Of a stretch of 64,000 nt of DNA, positions 7,436 through 15,595 are shown one piece after another; positions within the stretch are counted from its first letter, which is position 1, and the number at the start of each line of letters is the position of its first letter. Position numbers and translations under genes: made by a program. The notes beneath the pieces are model-generated. The model did not search any database. It was not told the origin of the DNA and worked only from the letters and a program-made list of their open reading frames with translations. The DNA comes from Candidatus Onthovicinus excrementipullorum (GTDB lineage: Bacteria; Bacillota; Clostridia; Oscillospirales; Acutalibacteraceae). The stretch is taken from positions 62,001 to 126,000 of the forward strand of contig DVHG01000010.1 in assembly GCA_018712345.1 (NCBI GenBank), written 5' to 3'.

Positions 7436-9044
7436 CCTGCATGAGGGATTCGTCCTCCACGCTGACGCGGCACTCATTGTAGAACTTGTGGAACAGGCCC
7501 GCCAAATCGACACAGTACCGGGTGATGCGCGCGGGATCGTACTTCTGCGCGGCGAGGATGATCTCATCCGTCAGGGCGGAGAGATGGCGGATCAGCTCGC
7601 GCTCCTCCGGGGCATTCAGGCGGCAGAGCTCCTCGCGCGTGCACTTGCGTGGGGTGACGCCGTCCGCTTCCAACCGGCGCAGAATGCTGCAAATACGGGC
7701 GTGCGCATATTGGCAGTAATAGACCGGATTCTGGGAGCTCTGCTCCACCGCCAGATCGAGGTCGAACTCCATCTGGGACTCCGGCTCGCGCATGTTGAAC
7801 AGGAAGCGCGCCGCATCCACGGGGATATCCTCAAACAGGTCGTTGAGCGTAATAGCCTTGCCCGTCCGCTTGCTCATCCGGACGACCTCGCCGCCGCGCG
7901 TCAAGCGCACCAGCTGCATCAGGATCACGTCCAGGCGCGACGGGTCAATCCCGATCGCCTCAAGCGCCCCCTTCATCCGGGCCACGTGGCCGTGATGGTC
8001 CGCGCCCCAGATATCAATGGCCTTGTCAAAGCCGCGCACCTCCAGCTTGTTGCGGTGGTAGGCGATATCGGCGGCAAAGTAAGTCGGGTTCCCGTTGGCG
8101 CGGATGAGGACCTCATCTTTCTCCCCGCCGTGCTCGGTGGCCTTGTACCAGAGGGCGCCGTCCTTCTCATACGTCAGGCCCTTCCCCTTCATGAGGGCGA
8201 GTGTCTCCTGGAGCTCGCCGTCCTTGTGGATGGTGCTCTCCAGGAACCAGGTATCGTAGTACACACGGTACTTGTCAAGCACCGTGTGCATGTTCTCAAT
8301 GTTCTTCGGCAGGGCGTAGTCAATCAGCGCCTTACGCCGCTCTTCGACGGAGACGTCCATATACTTGTCCCCATTGAGGTCATAGAACTCTTGCGCGCGC
8401 TCTTTGATATCCTCGCCATGGTAGCTGTCCTCGGGCAGCTCGGCGGCGTCCTCGCCGCGGCAGATCTGCGTATAGCGCACGTCAAGCGAGAGGCCGAACT
8501 TTTCGATCTGATTACCCGCGTCGTTGACATAGAACTCCCGGCTGACCTGATAACCCGCCTTCTCGAGCACGGCGGCCAGGCAGTCACCCAGAGCGCCGCC
8601 CCGGGCGTTACCCATGTGCATGGGTCCGGTCGGGTTGGCGGAGACGAACTCCACGTTGATCTTCTTCCCTTTGCCGTAATCGGAGCTGCCATAGCTTGTC
8701 CCGCTCTCCAAAACGTCGGTGACGACGTCGGCAAAAAACGAATCCTTTAAATAGAAGTTTAAAAATCCCGGGCCCGCAGCTTCACACCGGTCGATGTAGG
8801 TACCGGAGAGATCCATATGCTTCAGGATTGCATCGGCAATGGCACGAGGCGCCTTTTTAAAGGCCCGGGCGCTGGCCATGGCCGCGTTGGAGGAGAAGTC
8901 GCCGTTGGCGCGGTCCGCCGGCACCTCCACATTAAATCCGCTGATCGGCTCCGCCGCCAGTTCCCCTGCGGCGATCGCGCGCCCCAGCGCATCCAGAATC
9001 GCGGTGCGCACCTGCTCCCGCGTCTGGGCTACTAACTTTGACAT
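7350..9044 (-). CDS. argS: Arginyl-tRNA synthetase
   Basis: A 564-residue class I synthetase. It has an N-terminal Add-1 domain (about 1-110), the HIGH-equivalent HMGN in NPTGPMHMGNARGG, the KMSK-equivalent in VVRMSKRTGKAIT and a C-terminal anticodon-binding DALR domain (about 440-564) ending LKLEVPDRM. It charges tRNA-Arg with arginine in the cytoplasm. It overlaps the upstream DUF1934 gene by 13 bases and is probably co-transcribed with it. The last codons and terminator are duplicated downstream at 5195-5332, which suggests that this gene's 3' end served as an insertion target. Confidence 0.97.
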   Translation of the reverse strand: MSKLVAQTREQVRTAILDALGRAIAAGELAAEPISGFNVEVPADRANGDFSSNAAMASARAFKKAPRAIADAILKHMDLSGTYIDRCEAAGPGFLNFYLKDSFFADVVTDVLESGTSYGSSDYGKGKKINVEFVSANPTGPMHMGNARGGALGDCLAAVLEKAGYQVSREFYVNDAGNQIEKFGLSLDVRYTQICRGEDAAELPEDSYHGEDIKERAQEFYDLNGDKYMDVSVEERRKALIDYALPKNIENMHTVLDKYRVYYDTWFLESTIHKDGELQETLALMKGKGLTYEKDGALWYKATEHGGEKDEVLIRANGNPTYFAADIAYHRNKLEVRGFDKAIDIWGADHHGHVARMKGALEAIGIDPSRLDVILMQLVRLTRGGEVVRMSKRTGKAITLNDLFEDIPVDAARFLFNMREPESQMEFDLDLAVEQSSQNPVYYCQYAHARICSILRRLEADGVTPRKCTREELCRLNAPEERELIRHLSALTDEIILAAQKYDPARITRYCVDLAGLFHKFYNECRVSVEDESLMQARISLCLCVKETMKNVLTMLKLEVPDRM

Positions 9045-9478
9045 GCTCCCTCATCCTCTCTGTTGAGTTTTTTGATCTGAATATGCAGCTTGTTGCGCGA
9101 TGCGAGGCGCTCATTGGAATCAAGGGTATATGCGATATCAATGCGCCCGCACCCGTCCTTAATCCGGTGATCCACCCGCTCCGCAAACACACCGAGGAGC
9201 AGGTCGCCGTAGGGGGTCGAATAGCTGCACATGTGCCGGCGCCCGCGCTCAAGCACCATCTCGGACGCATAGTCGCCCGTGCGGAGCATCTCCATACGGC
9301 CGCTTGTCACCTTCAGCCGCGTGACCGCGCCCTCCAGGGGGCCGTCCCGCTCCACGTAGGACACCGCGTACCCGTCCTCCAGCTCCTCAAGCGTTCCCTT
9401 GGCGGCCATCTCCACGTGGTCCGCCTGGCCGTCCACGAGCTGTTCGCCCCGGATGGTGATAAATACTTCGTGTTTCAA
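9032..9478 (-). CDS. DUF1934 (YwiB-like) beta-barrel protein
   Basis: A 148-residue cytoplasmic protein with alternating beta-strand pattern and no signal peptide. It fits DUF1934, small calycin-like barrels of unknown role that are frequently found just before argS in Firmicutes, as here. The start appears to be TTG at 9478 with GGGAG about 10 bases upstream. Its 3' end overlaps argS by 13 bases, so expression is coupled. No catalytic motif is visible. Confidence 0.8.
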   Translation of the reverse strand: MKHEVFITIRGEQLVDGQADHVEMAAKGTLEELEDGYAVSYVERDGPLEGAVTRLKVTSGRMEMLRTGDYASEMVLERGRRHMCSYSTPYGDLLLGVFAERVDHRIKDGCGRIDIAYTLDSNERLASRNKLHIQIKKLNREDEGACQS

Positions 9479-9496
9479 ATCGTCATTTCTCCCGTT

Positions 9497-10567
9497 TTAC
9501 TTCTCCGCCCGATCAAACGCCAACTCGATCAGCCGGGTGAGCAGCTCGCTGTACGGCACGCCGCAGCAGGCGAACAGCTTGGGGTACATGCTGATCGGCG
9601 TAAAGCCGGGCATGGTATTCGGCTCATTGAGCAACACGGCGTTGTCCCCCCGGCGGATGAAGAAATCCACGCGGCTGAGCCCCGTGCAGCCAAAGGCCTT
9701 AAATGCCTTAACGGCCATCGCGCGCACCTGCGCGCTGAGCGCATCGTCGATATCGGCCGGGATTTTCAATTCGCTCGTGTTGGAGACGTACTTATCCTCA
9801 AAGTCATAGAGCTCGCCGCTCAGGGCGATCCGCCCGACGACGGAGGCCACCGGTTCCTCGTTGCCGAGTACGGCACATTCGACCTCCAGCCCCTCGACCG
9901 TCTCCTCCAGAATGATCTTGTCATCCTCCCGGAACGCCTCCATCACAGCTTCGCGCAGCTGAGCCGTATTTTCCGCCTTGCTGACGCCCACGGAGGATCC
10001 GGCCCGCGCGGGCTTGACAAAGATCGGGAAGCCCAGTTCATCTGGCGCCTCGCTCAGGATATAGTCCGGATCGCGGTCGTAGTCATGTTTTTTCAGGCTC
10101 ATCCACCGGGCCTGCGGGATGCCCGCATTGTCCGCCATGGAGCGTTCAATCTCCTTATCCATGCACACGGCGCTCGCGGCGGTGCCGCACCCGACATACG
10201 GGATGCCGGAGAGGTCCAGCAGGCCCTGAATCGTACCATCCTCGCCGTTCTTGCCATGCAGCACGGGGAAGACAACGTCCACCGGGAGGATCTCGGCGCG
10301 GTCTCCGTTTAACCTGATAACACCGTGGTGCTCCGTGCTCGGGGAGATCACCGCCGGAGTGATATGCGCGCTCTGCACCCAAGCGTCGCCGTCAAGCAGG
10401 TCGAGCGGCCCGTCGTAGAGGTAGCTCTTCCCCTCCCGGGTGATCCCCATCATCATCAGGTTGTACTGCTCGGTGTCCAGATTCCCGATCACGCCCCGGG
10501 CACTGATCAGGGAGATGTCGTGTTCGCTCGAAACGCCGCCGAAAACGACTAAAACTGTTTTTTTCAT
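9497..10567 (-). CDS. ddl: D-alanine--D-alanine ligase
   Basis: A 356-residue ATP-grasp enzyme. The N-terminal motif VVFGGVSSEHDISL, the central PVLHGKNGEDGTIQGLL and the C-terminal LLNEPNTMPGFTPISMYPK are the signature segments of Ddl. It joins two D-alanines for the peptidoglycan precursor, ATP-dependent, in the cytoplasm. AAAGGATT precedes the start. It ends 18 bases before the DUF1934 gene, so ddl, DUF1934 and argS probably share a message. The long insertion-type loop KHDYDRDPDYILSEA is of the VanA/Ddl B kind; a resistance variant is not indicated by the motifs seen. Confidence 0.95.
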   Translation of the reverse strand: MKKTVLVVFGGVSSEHDISLISARGVIGNLDTEQYNLMMMGITREGKSYLYDGPLDLLDGDAWVQSAHITPAVISPSTEHHGVIRLNGDRAEILPVDVVFPVLHGKNGEDGTIQGLLDLSGIPYVGCGTAASAVCMDKEIERSMADNAGIPQARWMSLKKHDYDRDPDYILSEAPDELGFPIFVKPARAGSSVGVSKAENTAQLREAVMEAFREDDKIILEETVEGLEVECAVLGNEEPVASVVGRIALSGELYDFEDKYVSNTSELKIPADIDDALSAQVRAMAVKAFKAFGCTGLSRVDFFIRRGDNAVLLNEPNTMPGFTPISMYPKLFACCGVPYSELLTRLIELAFDRAEK

Positions 10568-10652
10568 GATTCATCCAATCCTTTTGTTCCGGTTCGGGGC
10601 GCAGATGCGCCCGGAAAACCTGTAAAATTTATTGTACCACATCAAATAAATA

Positions 10653-10681
10653 ATGACAATAAGCCTTTTATATGATATAGT
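10653..10681 (+). promoter_or_regulatory. Sigma-A promoter for the gene at 10720
   Basis: ATGACA at 10653-10658 and TATAGT at 10676-10681 are 17 bases apart in an A+T-rich spot between divergent ddl and the next gene. AAGGAG follows at 10703-10708. Confidence 0.65.
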
Positions 10682-10719
10682 ATTATAAAGATTTTGTTTT
10701 TTAAGGAGAATGTACAGCC

Positions 10720-11607
10720 ATGGAGTTACTGGAAGTACTCAGCAATATTGATAAGGGTCTCAGTGACACTTTAAAAGCCACGGAGATGACGCTCTCCGTC
10801 CCGGAGAAGCACAAGCGCGGGGAGCTGCCCGTGCGCACGGACGGTAAAAAATCCATCCTCGATTACAGTGGCCCGCGCGGCTGTGCCCGCATCATCCAGG
10901 AGGAGAAAAAGATCACGCTCGCCTGCACAAACCTGACCGCGGATGAGGCCGGCGATGAGGACTTTACGGACGCCGCCGTTACCGGGCTGGACCTCTCCTC
11001 CTGTGACGACAGGGACATCAAATATATCGTCAATGAATTCCGCGAGACTTTAGAAAAGCACTTCGGGAAGAAGACGATGCAGAAGCGCTCCAAGGCCAGC
11101 ATGCCCAAGCCGATCTCCAAATCGGCCGCCAAGAACGGCATCGCGGCCTATGATGCGAACACGCTCGGCAGCCGGTTTGCCTCGCTGTTCCCGGAGCTGC
11201 GGGAGGCCTACCACGCCAACGTGGAGAAGTACGGCGAATTCCTCGCGGCCGAGTTTTTTGAGAATCAGGGCGGCAACAAGGCCGTGGCCGATACGCTGCG
11301 CGGCAGGGATCAGGCCAAGATAAAAAAGATGATCAATCTCTTTAACGAGATCTATGAGGACGGCACAAATGAGACGCAGTCCCTGCTGTGCGTCACGATC
11401 CTCGGCAGCCTGGGCAACGATCAGGAAATGCTGGAAAAGGCCGGCGAGCTCATGAGCGACGCCCTGAAAAAGGAAGTCCTCTATATCAACAAATACCTCA
11501 ACTCCGGCCTCGGCAGGGGAAAGCTGAACAAGCTCAAGAATCCGCCCCCCTACAAGCCTAAGAAAAACAAGACCAAGCGCCGCAGCACTTCCCCCCTGGG
11601 AATGTAA
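10720..11607 (+). CDS. Conserved clostridial protein of unknown function
   Basis: A 295-residue soluble protein without signal or membrane segment. An N-terminal half (1-120) ending at the motif DDRDIKYIVNEFRETL is followed by a Lys-rich linker (about 125-140), a helical region with LFPELREAYHANVEKYGEFLA at about 160-180, and a helical repeat-like stretch containing EIYEDGTNETQSLL. The C-terminus is very basic (KNPPPYKPKKNKTKRRS), which could bind nucleic acid. I recall related proteins in Ruminococcaceae but know no function. It has its own promoter and terminator, so it is a single-gene unit. Confidence 0.8.
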   Translation: MELLEVLSNIDKGLSDTLKATEMTLSVPEKHKRGELPVRTDGKKSILDYSGPRGCARIIQEEKKITLACTNLTADEAGDEDFTDAAVTGLDLSSCDDRDIKYIVNEFRETLEKHFGKKTMQKRSKASMPKPISKSAAKNGIAAYDANTLGSRFASLFPELREAYHANVEKYGEFLAAEFFENQGGNKAVADTLRGRDQAKIKKMINLFNEIYEDGTNETQSLLCVTILGSLGNDQEMLEKAGELMSDALKKEVLYINKYLNSGLGRGKLNKLKNPPPYKPKKNKTKRRSTSPLGM

Positions 11608-11613
11608 AAATGC

Positions 11614-11653
11614 AAGCTCTTCCCCGTGCGTTGGATGGGGAAGAGCTTTTTTA
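11614..11653 (+). terminator. Terminator after the unknown gene (also usable on the other strand)
   Basis: AAGCTCTTCCCC (11614-11625) pairs with GGGGAAGAGCTT (11637-11648), followed by a run of T. The stem lies 6 bases after the stop of the gene at 10720. Confidence 0.85.
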
Positions 11654-11699
11654 TGCGGGTTTGCCGTACCGGATGGGCGGCAGATTTTTACGGGGACGG

Positions 11700-12392
11700 T
11701 TATTCCTCTGTGTGCATATCGCCCCAGATGTATTCGGGTGTGTCCTCGGGGGTGCGGTTTGCCTCTTCCGGCGTGAGGGGGAGGAGGCTGATGGCCTCAA
11801 ATTTGGAACAGCGCATCCAGAGCGACGGCGTGATGCGCGCCGTGTAGCCACAGCCGCAGGGGGCCATCCACTCGTGCAGCGGGGCCTCCGGCAGGGCGAA
11901 GGATGCGAAGATGGTGGAGATGACGCCGCCATGCGTGAGGATGACGGTATCGTCCGTCTGCGTCTGGATGATGCCGTCTATGATTTTTTCCACCGTCTCA
12001 CACACCCGCTTTTGAAACTGGGCATTGCTCTCTCCAAAGGGCGGGGCACTGTCCGGCCCGCCCTTGAGCCACGCGGTGAACAGATCGGCCTTTTTGCCGC
12101 TGAGCAGCTCGTCGGCCGACTTGCCGTCAAACTCACCGAAGTTGTACTCAATCAGGCCCTCCATCTCAATCGGGGTGCGGTCCGGGTAGAGGAGCTGCGC
12201 CGTGTGCATGCACCGTTTGAGCGGGCTGCTGAACAGGGCGCTGGCCTGGGGGTAGACCATGTCGCGCTGCATGTCCTCAAGCTGCAGGATCCCGTCGCGC
12301 GACAGGTCTGCATCCGTATGGCCGATGTAGCGCCCCTCTTCGGCGCCCTGCGTCAGGCCGTGGCGGATAAAGTGAATCCGATATGTTTTCAT
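11700..12392 (-). CDS. Histidine phosphatase (phosphoglycerate mutase-like) family protein
   Basis: A 230-residue protein with the phosphohistidine motif IRHGLTQG near the N-terminus, an SSPLKRCMHTA element at about 55-65, the catalytic-acid region EGLIEYNFGEFDGK and the second histidine in VILTHGGVISTI. This is the histidine phosphatase fold shared by CobC, GpmB-like and broad phosphatases. The start at 12392 is preceded by GGAGGAAAG. The substrate cannot be fixed: cobalamin genes are absent nearby, and the protein is too divergent from glycolytic Gpm to call it so. Confidence 0.85.
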   Translation of the reverse strand: MKTYRIHFIRHGLTQGAEEGRYIGHTDADLSRDGILQLEDMQRDMVYPQASALFSSPLKRCMHTAQLLYPDRTPIEMEGLIEYNFGEFDGKSADELLSGKKADLFTAWLKGGPDSAPPFGESNAQFQKRVCETVEKIIDGIIQTQTDDTVILTHGGVISTIFASFALPEAPLHEWMAPCGCGYTARITPSLWMRCSKFEAISLLPLTPEEANRTPEDTPEYIWGDMHTEE

Positions 12393-12505
12393 GCTTTCCT
12401 CCAATCATTGCGGGCGGAATTTGGTTAACTTTATTATATACAATCCCGCTGCAAAAAGCTATAATGAATTACACCTGAATTTTATCACGGAGGAGGTGCG
12501 GGCGG

Positions 12506-13111
12506 ATGAACCGGTTTCCGACAATACTCACCCTTTTGCGCAAGGAGCATGGCCTGACCCAGAAGCAGGCGGCGCACGACCTGGGGGTCTCTCAGGCGCT
12601 GCTCTCCCACTATGAAAAGGGAATCCGGGAGTGCGGGCTGGACTTCCTGATCCGGGCGGCAGACTACTATGGCGTAACATGTGACTTTCTGCTGGGGCGG
12701 GAGGAGGCGGGTTCCGCGCGCGCGGACGGGCGCTCTGCGGCCGTGGCCGTGTATGAGGCATGCTGTACCCTGAACGGGATGCTCCCGCCGGGGAGCGAAT
12801 GGCGCGCGGAGACACTGGGGGTGCTGAGCCTGTACGGCACGATCACCGCCATGGCGGAGAGCGGAAAGTGCCCAAAGAGCTGGCTGGGGCTGAAAAAGCG
12901 TGCCCGCCGCCTGACGCCGTATATGGCGGGGATGGCGGAGGCGGGCCTGATTGCGCAGATCCCAGACAAAATTACCGGCGATCCGCCGGAGAGCCTGAAA
13001 TGGGTCGTGGACCGTGCGGAGGAGATGATCGGCCGGGCCGCCCTGGCTATGGGCGATGAGCCGCTGCGCAAGGAGAAGCGGGCGGAGGCGCCCGGACGCA
13101 GCGGCGAATGA
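12506..13111 (+). CDS. XRE-family transcriptional regulator
   Basis: A 201-residue protein. Residues 1-60 form a Cro/CI helix-turn-helix (LRKEHGLTQKQAAHDLGVSQ, then LLSHYEKGIRECGLDFLIRAADYY). The remaining 140 residues are helical with no motif I recognise, perhaps for dimerisation or ligand sensing. A strong GGAGGAGGTG precedes the ATG. It is divergent from the histidine phosphatase. Targets are unknown. Confidence 0.82.
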   Translation: MNRFPTILTLLRKEHGLTQKQAAHDLGVSQALLSHYEKGIRECGLDFLIRAADYYGVTCDFLLGREEAGSARADGRSAAVAVYEACCTLNGMLPPGSEWRAETLGVLSLYGTITAMAESGKCPKSWLGLKKRARRLTPYMAGMAEAGLIAQIPDKITGDPPESLKWVVDRAEEMIGRAALAMGDEPLRKEKRAEAPGRSGE

Positions 13112-13235
13112 TACCGGGAGGGGGACTTTATGTTGATTTTCAACCCCCGGTATGATACAATAAAACGGCAAACGGGATTACCCGGCAGAGATGGCCGGAG
13201 TGCGTTTTGTATTCGGTTTGCCAGTGAAAAACCGC

Positions 13236-13273
13236 GCCCGGCGCTGAGCGGAATTTTTCGCTCAATGCCGGGC
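13236..13273 (+). promoter_or_regulatory. Leader hairpin upstream of the CPBP protease gene
   Basis: GCCCGGC (13236-13242) plus TGAGCG pair with CGCTCA plus GCCGGGC (13267-13273), leaving a GAATTTTT-containing loop. There is no T tract after it, so it is a hairpin between the XRE gene and the next ribosome site rather than a clear terminator. It may stabilise the message or attenuate. Confidence 0.4.
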
Positions 13274-13297
13274 ATGACTTTAAAGGGAGGTGTCCGC

Positions 13298-14230
13298 ATG
13301 GCGGGGAGCCGTGGTGGAACTGAACGGCGCAGGGAGATGCGCAATCTTGGCATGATGGCCGGCGCGGCGATTATTCTGTTCTTCTGTATGCAGATGCTCA
13401 TCAGCTTTGTCATCAGCGCCACGCCGCTGCGTGGGCTCTATAATGAGAGCATGACGGTGCGCTACGCCTGTACCTGCGCGGCCTCCGTGCTGAGCGTCGG
13501 GCTGGTGTTTTATCTGATTCGTCTGCTGGAGGGGCGGCTGATGGGAATCCGCTGCCCGCTCCCGATGCGCCCGGACCGATGGACCCCGGTGATCCTGGCG
13601 ATCCCGGCGGGGTTCGCCCTCTGCCTGAGCGCCAACTATGTCTCCGCGCTCGTGGGGATGCTCACTGAGACTGTCGGGGTGGAGCTGACGCAGCCCGAGC
13701 AGCTGCTGCCCACCGATCCGGCGGGTGTGATTGTCTATATCATCTCCATGGTGGTGATTCCGCCGCTGGTGGAGGAGTTTGCCATCCGCGGGGTGGTGAT
13801 GCAGCCGCTGCTCCGCTACGGGCGAGGGTTTGCCATCTGTGCCTCCGCCGCCGTGTTCGGCCTGATGCACAGCAACCCCAAGCAGATGGTGTTCGCCTTT
13901 GTCTCGGGGCTGGTGATCGGCTATTTTACGGCCAGCACGGGGAGTCTTCTGACCGGTATCGGGATCCACCTGATGAACAACGCCTTTGCCGTTCTCAGCA
14001 GCTATATGGTGCAGCACGAGAACGTGGTCGGGTCCGCTCTGCTGATGCTGGGCGCGATGGGCATCGGGATCAGCTTCCTGATTGCATACCTGATTCTCTT
14101 TGCCCGCTCCGGCGGCGCGCGGGAAAAGGTTTCCGGCGGGCGCTGGCGCTTTTTTATCAATATCGTCTTCATTCTGGCGGCGGCGCTCATGCTGCTCAAT
14201 GCCTCCCAGTATATCCAGACGGCGGGGTGA
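13298..14230 (+). CDS. CPBP-family intramembrane glutamic protease (CAAX protease/Abi-like)
   Basis: A 310-residue protein with about eight membrane segments. The three CPBP motifs are visible: EEFAIR (Glu159, Glu160, Arg164), the FGLMHSN segment and the downstream GIHLMNNAF. These residues form the metal-independent glutamate active site of the family in the membrane. Start chosen at 13298 because AGGGAGGTG lies just upstream. An upstream in-frame ATG at 13130 would add a non-homologous 56 residues. It is followed after 4 bases by tadA. The substrate is unknown; family roles include processing of peptides and bacteriocin immunity. Confidence 0.85.
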   Translation: MAGSRGGTERRREMRNLGMMAGAAIILFFCMQMLISFVISATPLRGLYNESMTVRYACTCAASVLSVGLVFYLIRLLEGRLMGIRCPLPMRPDRWTPVILAIPAGFALCLSANYVSALVGMLTETVGVELTQPEQLLPTDPAGVIVYIISMVVIPPLVEEFAIRGVVMQPLLRYGRGFAICASAAVFGLMHSNPKQMVFAFVSGLVIGYFTASTGSLLTGIGIHLMNNAFAVLSSYMVQHENVVGSALLMLGAMGIGISFLIAYLILFARSGGAREKVSGGRWRFFINIVFILAAALMLLNASQYIQTAG

Positions 14231-14234
14231 TCGT

Positions 14235-14723
14235 GTGACGGAGCAGGAGCTGATGCGGCGGGCGCTGGAATTGGCCCGGCAGGCACAGGCGGAGGGGGAA
14301 ATCCCCGTGGGCGCGGTGATCGCGCGAAACGGAAAGATCATCGCCGAGGGGCGTAATGACCGGGAGCGTGCGCACAGCGCGCTGGGCCACGCGGAGATCC
14401 GGGCGATCGACGCGGCGTGCAGGCGTCTGGGACGCTGGCGGCTGAATGACTGTGAGCTGTACGTGACGCTTGAGCCGTGCCCGATGTGCGCCGGGGCGAT
14501 CATCAACGCCAGAATCGGGCGCCTGATCTACGGCGCCTTTGACAATAAAATGGGCGCCTGCGGCGGCAGGGTCCACCTCTTTAAGTGCGGGTTCAACCAC
14601 ACGCCGCAGATCGAGTGCGGCTTTATGGAGGAGGAGTGTGCCGCCGTCATGCGTGAGTTTTTTAAAAAAATCAGAGATACGGGCGCGGATGTGCCCGTGG
14701 TTGAGAAAAAGGAGATTGATTGA
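14235..14723 (+). CDS. tadA: tRNA-specific adenosine deaminase TadA
   Basis: A 162-residue zinc deaminase of the CMP/dCMP deaminase fold. It has the catalytic HAE motif in LGHAEIRAID and the zinc-binding PCPMC in TLEPCPMCAGAI. The YGAFDNKMGACG stretch is typical of TadA. It converts A34 to inosine in tRNA-Arg(ACG). The start is GTG at 14235, just after the CPBP stop, with a weak GGCGGGG upstream. Mrp follows after one base, so the three genes are coupled. Confidence 0.93.
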   Translation: MTEQELMRRALELARQAQAEGEIPVGAVIARNGKIIAEGRNDRERAHSALGHAEIRAIDAACRRLGRWRLNDCELYVTLEPCPMCAGAIINARIGRLIYGAFDNKMGACGGRVHLFKCGFNHTPQIECGFMEEECAAVMREFFKKIRDTGADVPVVEKKEID

Positions 14724-14724
14724 A

Positions 14725-15570
14725 ATGGCAGAAAACAAACCGGAGGGGTGCAGCGGAAGCTGTGATTCCTGTTCCAAGGACTGCTCCAGCAGGGCACCCT
14801 CCAAGCTCCCGCAGAATCAGTTCAGCAGTGTAAAAAAGGTAATCGGCGTCGTCAGCGGCAAGGGCGGCGTGGGCAAGTCCCTGGTGACCTCGCTGCTCGC
14901 GTGTGCCGTGCAGACGCGCGGCTTTAAAACGGCCGTGTTTGACGCGGACGTGACGGGGCCGTCTGTCCCCAAGGAATTTGGGATCCATCAGAAAGCGAGC
15001 GGGAGCGAGCTCGGCCTCGACCCGGTGGAGACGCATCTGGGGATCAAGATTATGTCTGTGAACCTGCTCCTTGAGCAGGAGGACGCCCCGGTTGTATGGC
15101 GCGGCCCGGTGATCTCCGGCGTGATCAACCAGTTCTGGACGGACGTCCTCTGGGGCGATGTGGACTATATGTTTGTCGACATGCCGCCCGGGACAGGCGA
15201 CGTCCCGCTGACGGTGTTCCAGTCCATCCCGCTGGATGGGATTGTTATCGTGACCACGCCGCAGGATCTGGTGACGATGATCGTGAAAAAGGCTTATCAC
15301 ATGGCACAGATGATGAACGTGCCAGTGATCGGCCTGATTGAAAATATGAGTTATATCGCCTGCCCGGACTGCGGCAAACACATTTCGCTCTTTGGTGAGA
15401 GCAAGGTTGATGCGGTGGCGGCGGAGATGGAACTGCCGGTGCTCGCCAAGCTGCCGGTGGACCCGAATACAGCCGCCCTCGTGGATAAAGGCGGGGTGGA
15501 GCTCGCCAAGGTGCCCGGCATTGAGGAAGCTGCCGCGTATATCATGGAGCATTTCCCGGTAACGGAATAA
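14725..15570 (+). CDS. Mrp/NBP35-family P-loop ATPase (iron-sulfur carrier type)
   Basis: A 281-residue protein. A Cys-rich N-terminus (CSGSCDSCSKDC) resembles the N-terminal ferredoxin-like motif of NBP35/ApbC carriers. The deviant Walker A is VVSGKGGVGKS, followed by the FDADVTGPSVP and VDMPPGTGDVPL motifs and a C-terminal CPDCGKH. The CxxC pair bridges an Fe-S cluster in characterised relatives. It probably hands Fe-S clusters to target enzymes, which fits an anaerobe with many Fe-S proteins. It starts right after tadA. Confidence 0.9.
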   Translation: MAENKPEGCSGSCDSCSKDCSSRAPSKLPQNQFSSVKKVIGVVSGKGGVGKSLVTSLLACAVQTRGFKTAVFDADVTGPSVPKEFGIHQKASGSELGLDPVETHLGIKIMSVNLLLEQEDAPVVWRGPVISGVINQFWTDVLWGDVDYMFVDMPPGTGDVPLTVFQSIPLDGIVIVTTPQDLVTMIVKKAYHMAQMMNVPVIGLIENMSYIACPDCGKHISLFGESKVDAVAAEMELPVLAKLPVDPNTAALVDKGGVELAKVPGIEEAAAYIMEHFPVTE

Positions 15571-15595
15571 TTTGAAGAGCGGAGGGAAGCGACGG

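Noticed and set aside
7185-8750. Long plus-strand open frame opposite argS
   Set aside because: It is the antisense shadow of argS, without motif, start site or conserved features.
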